Shown here in pieces: positions 46,511 through 50,486 of a stretch of DNA of 50,486 bases. The stretch is taken from assembly GCA_016840095.1 (NCBI GenBank), contig JAEOSZ010000127.1, positions 1-50,486 of the forward strand. The letters are read 5' to 3'. The DNA is from Candidatus Heimdallarchaeota archaeon. Lineage in GTDB: Archaea > Asgardarchaeota > Heimdallarchaeia > Heimdallarchaeales > Heimdallarchaeaceae. Position 1 is the stretch's first letter; each line of letters opens with the position of its first letter. The position numbers and the translations under genes are program-made. Under the pieces are notes generated by a model. That model had not been told where the DNA came from. It ran no database searches and saw only the letters and a program-made list of their open reading frames with translations.

Positions 46511-47176
46511 TTAGAACTGTTTCTTTTGAAATACGAAGATACCTGCTGCTAAAATCACCACAGTAACTGCAAAACCAATACCCAAAGCGAACCACAACGG
46601 ATCTATGCCTGGAGCAAGTACTCCCGGAAGAATTGCAACAAGTGATAACTGTTGCCCAAGATAAATAGATAGGATAACTGCTAAAGCAACTGATTTTACA
46701 ATAAGACCAAGGAATAATCCTGCTGCACAAGCAATAGACATAGCAGCTATTGCCATTATAATTGATTCAAATACAAAACGGAGAAAAATCCCAGCTGGAA
46801 CAATTCCTCTAATTGCATCCACAATTAAACCTGCAGCAAAACTTAGAAACACTGCGATTATCAAAGAAATCATTACAGCTATATACTTTGAAACAAGAAT
46901 TTGCCATTTTTTGACTGGACGTATTAGATATAAATCATATACATTTGCACCTAGTTCATTTACCATAGTACTGCTCAGAATAACAGCTGCAAGTAACCCT
47001 CCAATACTGGCTACAAATAAACCAGTTAAAAGTGAAATAGGAAAATCTCCAGTAGCTGGCTGAAGAAAGTGCATAATTATAGAAACTACAGGTAGTCCTA
47101 TCCACAGAGCAATAATAATCTTCGATTTGGCAAATCCTTTGAACTCATCCCATAATAGTAATAAAAGACTGTTCAT
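46511..47176 (-). CDS. ABC-2 type transporter permease
   Basis: A hydrophobic subunit of 221 residues with six membrane segments and the general ABC-2 layout: an N-terminal amphipathic start (LLLLWDEFKGFAKSK), a first membrane helix followed by a second pair around GLFVASIGGLLAAVI, and a loop ending VRPVKKWQILVSKYIA, which is the coupling region. It is translated with the ATPase just upstream, whose stop overlaps this start (ATGA). Substrate unknown. These exporters often carry lipids, drugs or glycans. Confidence 0.82.
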   Translation of the reverse strand: MNSLLLLLWDEFKGFAKSKIIIALWIGLPVVSIIMHFLQPATGDFPISLLTGLFVASIGGLLAAVILSSTMVNELGANVYDLYLIRPVKKWQILVSKYIAVMISLIIAVFLSFAAGLIVDAIRGIVPAGIFLRFVFESIIMAIAAMSIACAAGLFLGLIVKSVALAVILSIYLGQQLSLVAILPGVLAPGIDPLWFALGIGFAVTVVILAAGIFVFQKKQF

Positions 47177-48138
47177 GCAGAATCACCCTCCATTACATAT
47201 TTTAGATAAACTTGTTCAAGAGAAGGCCTAACATAGTTAAAATTGCTTAGAACTATCTCATTACTTGAGAAGAAATCCATTAGCTGCAATAAACAATCAT
47301 CAAGATTTAATTCAGGATGTAAAACAATTGAAAGAACATTTGAATCATCAGGATTTACATTTACTTCTAGGACTATTTTCAGATCTTGAATAATATCAGC
47401 TTTCTTTGCAAGATTCGTTCCAACAACATTGACAACATTCCCTCCTGTTAACTCTTCTTGCAAATCTTGAGGATTGCCAACCTTTACAATTTGACCATGG
47501 TTAATAATACCTATATCTGTAGCAATCCCCTCCACATCTTCTAAGATATGAGAAGAAAATAGAATGGAAACATCTGTTTGTGAAAGAGATCTTATTGTTT
47601 TCTTAAGTTGCCAACGACTTGTGGGGTCTAGTCCACTTAGGGGCTCATCGAGCACTAGAATAGGAGGATTATGAAGAATAGCTTGAGCTAGTTTAAGTTT
47701 CTGCTTCATACCACCTGAAAGATGCTTTATCTTTCTCTTTCTAGCATCAGAGAGATCAACAAGTTCTAGAACCTCTGGAATTCTAGCATCTAGGTCTTCT
47801 CTCTTCATTCCAGATAGAAGACCAAATGTTATTAAGGCATGTTCTACAGTTCTCCACTCTTGGAAACCAACATCTTGTGGAAGATAACCAATTAAACGGT
47901 TAATGTTAGGATTCTCTTTATGCGTAAAGCCATTGACTTTTACCTCACCTGTATGATTAGTTATTAACCCTACAAGAATTTTTAATGTGGTAGATTTTCC
48001 GGCCCCATTAGGACCAATGTATCCAAAAATATCTCCTTTGGATATAGTGAAAGAAGCATCTCTTAAAGCTTTAATTTCTCTATAATTCTTTGAAACATTT
48101 CTAAATTCAATCACTGGTTCAGATTTCTCTCTAGACAT
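47173..48138 (-). CDS. ABC-2 type transporter ATPase
   Basis: An ATP-binding subunit of about 321 residues. Walker A is GPNGAGKSTT, the Q-loop is LPQDVGFQ, the signature is LSGGMKQKLKLAQAI, Walker B is LVLDEPLSGLDPT, and the switch histidine is in SSHILED. It belongs to the CcmA/DrrA-type group that powers ABC-2 exporters. The last 100 residues are a regulatory C-terminal domain. The ATG at 48138 follows AGGTGCT by four bases, a better start than the GTG at 48147. It drives the permease at 46511-47176. Confidence 0.9.
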   Translation of the reverse strand: MSREKSEPVIEFRNVSKNYREIKALRDASFTISKGDIFGYIGPNGAGKSTTLKILVGLITNHTGEVKVNGFTHKENPNINRLIGYLPQDVGFQEWRTVEHALITFGLLSGMKREDLDARIPEVLELVDLSDARKRKIKHLSGGMKQKLKLAQAILHNPPILVLDEPLSGLDPTSRWQLKKTIRSLSQTDVSILFSSHILEDVEGIATDIGIINHGQIVKVGNPQDLQEELTGGNVVNVVGTNLAKKADIIQDLKIVLEVNVNPDDSNVLSIVLHPELNLDDCLLQLMDFFSSNEIVLSNFNYVRPSLEQVYLKYVMEGDSA

Positions 48139-48251
48139 TACTAGCACCTATTTTCAAGGTTCAGTTAATCTATAAAAAGAATTGTAAATACAAATCTAGT
48201 TTTCTTGATTTGTTACATAATATTTATTATTCTTGTTGAAAAGAACTGCAT

Positions 48252-50330
48252 GTGACTTCAAAAGATGTTTTAGAAGAAAAAGTGAACTATCTGTTAGATG
48301 AGCTTACGCTTGAAGAAAAATTCAAGCTCATGGTGGGATATTTTAGATTCCAAACTAATACAATACCCAGATTAGGTATTAAAACTTTCAAGATGACTGA
48401 TGGTCCTCTTGGAATTGCACAACATTCAAGTTTTCTTAGAAAAAACACTTATTTTCCTGCAGGTGTTAATCTAGCTGCATCATGGAATAGAGAACTTGCT
48501 AAGAAATGTGGTGAAGCAATAGGGAGAGAAGCTAGAGCAATTAATCGATTGTGTGTTTTAGGTCCTGGAATTAATATAGGTAGAACACCTTTCAATGGAC
48601 GAACTTTTGAATATTATAGTGAGGATCCATATTTGAATAAGGAAATTGCTATTCCATTTGTTAAAGGAATTCAAAGTCAAAGAGTAGCAGCATGTCCAAA
48701 ACATTATGTGGCAAATAACCAAGAAACTAACAGACTTATTGTTAGTTCAGAAATTGATGAAAGAACTTTACATGAAACCTATATGAGATCATTCAAAGAA
48801 GTTGTCGAACAAGCTGATCCTTGGACTATTATGACTTCATATAATAGAGTAAATTCAGAATATGTGCATGGAAGTTTGAAGCTTTTGAAATCTACACTTT
48901 TTGAGAAGTGGAGCTTTAATGGATTTGTAATGACTGATTGGTGGGCCACTAGACCTAGGGATATAGAGAAAGGCGAACCACACCAACCCACAACAGAAGA
49001 AGCAGTCAAAGCAGGACTTACAATTGAAATGCCTGTACCTTTTCTATATGAAAGAATTGAACTCGAAAAAGCTTACAAAGAAGGAAAAATCACACTTGAA
49101 GATATAGATGAACTGATTAGAAGACTGCTAAGAATCTACTTTAATGTTGGTATGTTTGAAGATAAAAGAAATCTTCCAACAGGAGAACGTAATACCAAAA
49201 AACATCAAAATCTTGCAAGAAAAATGGCTGAAGAAGGAATCACTCTTATAAAGAATAAGAATAACCTTCTACCTTTAGATATATCAAAAGTAAAGAGGAT
49301 TGCTGTTTTAGGACCAAATTTAAAGAAGAAATTCGGAAAGTTTTTGAGTGGAGGAGCAGCAGCTGTTGCACCTCCATATGAAATTACACCTCTGAAAGGA
49401 TTAAAAGAAAAATGTAAGGGAAAAGTGAAAATTGTTAAAAATCCCTCAAAAGCAGATGTAACACTTTTGTTTATGGGACTCAATCACGATTCCCCAGCTA
49501 AACTACTTTCAGATAAAGTTAGAAAGGAAGAAAAAATAGAATATGGATGGGAATCAGAAACAGTTGATCGAAAAGAACTAGGTCTAAATTCCCTACAAGT
49601 AAATATGATAAAAGAAACGGTTAAAGCTAATCCTAATACAATTGTAGTACTGAATAATGCAAATCCAGTTTCAATGACAGGATGGTTAAATAGAGTTCCT
49701 GCAATCTTATTAGCTTGGTATCCAGGAATGGAAGGTGGAAGAGCAATTGCTAATATACTTTTTGGGGATGTGAATCCATCAGGAAAGATACCTATGACCT
49801 TCCCAAAGAAAATTAAAGATTCTCCAGCACATAAATCACAGAAAACATTTCCTGGTAAAAACTTTCAAGTATTTTATGAAGAAGGTATTTATGTTGGATA
49901 TAGATATTTTGAGAAAAATGAAATCAAACCATTGTTTCCATTTGGTTTTGGACTATCCTATACAACCTTCAAATTCAATGAAGTTATGTTGAATAAAACA
50001 GAATTAAAGTCACTGGATGATACTTTGGAGTTATCTATATCAATTACAAATACAGGAGACAGAGCTGGAAGTGAAGTAGTTCAAGTTTATTCAGAAGATG
50101 TGAAATCCTCAGTAGACAGACCTGTTAAAGAATTGGTTGGTTTTGAAAAAGTATTTCTAGAGAAAGCAGAGACAAAAGCTGTAAATGTTATTGTTAATGC
50201 TAGAGATTTGGCTTTCTACGATATAAAAACTAGTGATTGGAAAATAGAATCAGGAGATTTCATTCTCCATATTGGAAACTCATTAGAATCAATTTATCTC
50301 AAAAGAAAAATCACTTACAAACCTGGATAA
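48252..50330 (+). CDS. Beta-glucosidase, GH3 family
   Basis: A protein of 692 residues that removes terminal beta-glucosyl (or xylosyl) residues. The TIM-barrel domain has KMTDGPLGI, GPGINIGRTPFNGR, CPKHYVANNQE and FNGFVMTDWWA; Asp229 in MTDW is the nucleophile (the usual motif is SDW). The second domain includes FLSGGAAAVAPPY and LAWYPGMEGG, with the fibronectin-type C-terminal domain from about 580 (PFGFGLSYTTF, GSEVVQVY). No signal peptide is seen, so it is intracellular. The start is GTG at 48252; the nearby ATG (48250) meets a stop at once. Together with the GH2 enzyme it points to use of oligosaccharides. Confidence 0.94.
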   Translation: MTSKDVLEEKVNYLLDELTLEEKFKLMVGYFRFQTNTIPRLGIKTFKMTDGPLGIAQHSSFLRKNTYFPAGVNLAASWNRELAKKCGEAIGREARAINRLCVLGPGINIGRTPFNGRTFEYYSEDPYLNKEIAIPFVKGIQSQRVAACPKHYVANNQETNRLIVSSEIDERTLHETYMRSFKEVVEQADPWTIMTSYNRVNSEYVHGSLKLLKSTLFEKWSFNGFVMTDWWATRPRDIEKGEPHQPTTEEAVKAGLTIEMPVPFLYERIELEKAYKEGKITLEDIDELIRRLLRIYFNVGMFEDKRNLPTGERNTKKHQNLARKMAEEGITLIKNKNNLLPLDISKVKRIAVLGPNLKKKFGKFLSGGAAAVAPPYEITPLKGLKEKCKGKVKIVKNPSKADVTLLFMGLNHDSPAKLLSDKVRKEEKIEYGWESETVDRKELGLNSLQVNMIKETVKANPNTIVVLNNANPVSMTGWLNRVPAILLAWYPGMEGGRAIANILFGDVNPSGKIPMTFPKKIKDSPAHKSQKTFPGKNFQVFYEEGIYVGYRYFEKNEIKPLFPFGFGLSYTTFKFNEVMLNKTELKSLDDTLELSISITNTGDRAGSEVVQVYSEDVKSSVDRPVKELVGFEKVFLEKAETKAVNVIVNARDLAFYDIKTSDWKIESGDFILHIGNSLESIYLKRKITYKPG

Positions 50331-50417
50331 TTTCATACCAAAGAAGGAGAACTTATAAGATTGTGAAATTGGTTGAATGGATAGTTTTTTTAAAATATTA
50401 ACAAAAATCCAATAACG

Positions 50418-50486
50418 ATGAAATCATTTCAGGTTATAGACACCTTGTTCTTTGATATGGATGGTACTCTCACAGATCTAGGTAAA
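50418..50486 (+). CDS. HAD-superfamily hydrolase, 5' part only
   Basis: Only the first 23 codons lie in the window. They begin MKSFQVIDTLFFDMDGTLTD and carry the full HAD motif I, DMDGT, with the nucleophile and acid/base aspartates. That marks a phosphatase of the phosphoglycolate phosphatase or beta-phosphoglucomutase type. The substrate cannot be judged from this much sequence. It is 87 bases downstream of the GH3 gene on the same strand. Confidence 0.75.
   Translation, partial: MKSFQVIDTLFFDMDGTLTDLGK

Noticed and set aside
46422..46730. In-frame upstream extension of the RING gene, cysteine- and serine-rich
   Set aside because: Over 46511-46730 it runs within the ABC-2 permease gene in another frame, its composition is odd, and the TATA element and ATG at 46421 fit a shorter gene.

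Overview
The window reads as a piece of an AT-rich archaeal chromosome, most probably from an Asgard archaeon. The reasons are: TATA-type promoters with very short leaders, Shine-Dalgarno (SD) sites built on AGGTG, archaeal families (CDP-alcohol phosphatidyltransferase, archaeal-type NFACT protein, TFS-like zinc ribbon, AMMECR1, Mut7-C), and eukaryote-like parts: a Rab/Ras-type GTPase, a membrane RING-finger protein and a possible EMC6-like protein. I cannot assign a lineage below Asgard from this sequence alone. Coding density is high and no gene-free stretch exceeds 300 bases; the longest is 15362-15653. I saw no rRNA, tRNA, insertion sequence or CRISPR array.

Region by region. 1-5.8 kb: information processing and quality control (zinc ribbon, degenerate ThiI/THUMP protein, a CBS / Mut7-C / AMMECR1 operon, the Rqc2/RqcH-type NFACT protein) with two small membrane-protein genes diverging from it. 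5.8-12.3 kb: lipid head-group synthase, several unrecognised small genes, a coiled-coil protein plus Rab-like GTPase operon, and a convergent membrane protein that carries zinc ribbons at both ends once a non-ATG start is allowed. 12.3-19 kb: a lone LolD/MacB-type ATPase, then an Opp/Dpp peptide-type ABC transporter in two blocks (permeases, an unknown gene, two ATPases) without a binding protein. The second ATPase carries an unusual transmembrane hairpin. 19-27.5 kb: a tandem pair of coiled-coil/winged-helix genes, glutamate dehydrogenase, a large receiver-domain plus PEP-synthase-like ATP-grasp protein, an SLC45/GPH-type sugar transporter, and a regulator made of repeated HTH units. 27.6-38.3 kb: a three-gene Fe-S / dehydrogenase operon, an SF2 helicase, a metallo-beta-lactamase-fold hydrolase, a tandem GNAT protein, a CinA C-terminal protein, a 3' fossil of uvrA, a GlcD-type FAD oxidase and a DUF917 protein. 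38.4-50.5 kb: beta-galactosidase (GH2), beta-glucosidase (GH3), surface proteins, a membrane RING protein, an ABC-2 exporter and the start of a HAD phosphatase.

The metabolic theme is heterotrophy: peptide uptake feeding glutamate dehydrogenase, and beta-glycoside breakdown (GH2, GH3, sugar transporter), with FAD- and Fe-S-dependent oxidation. The cell-biology theme is eukaryote-like membrane and protein handling: GTPase with a coiled-coil partner, EMC6-like insertase part, RqcH, and RING.

A technical thread runs through the annotation. Many genes have AGGTG or AGTGA followed, after 3-5 bases, by the start codon. This spacing supports non-ATG starts (TTG 4998, GTG 7152, CTG 28540, ATT at 10646 on the minus strand) and shortens several gene models.
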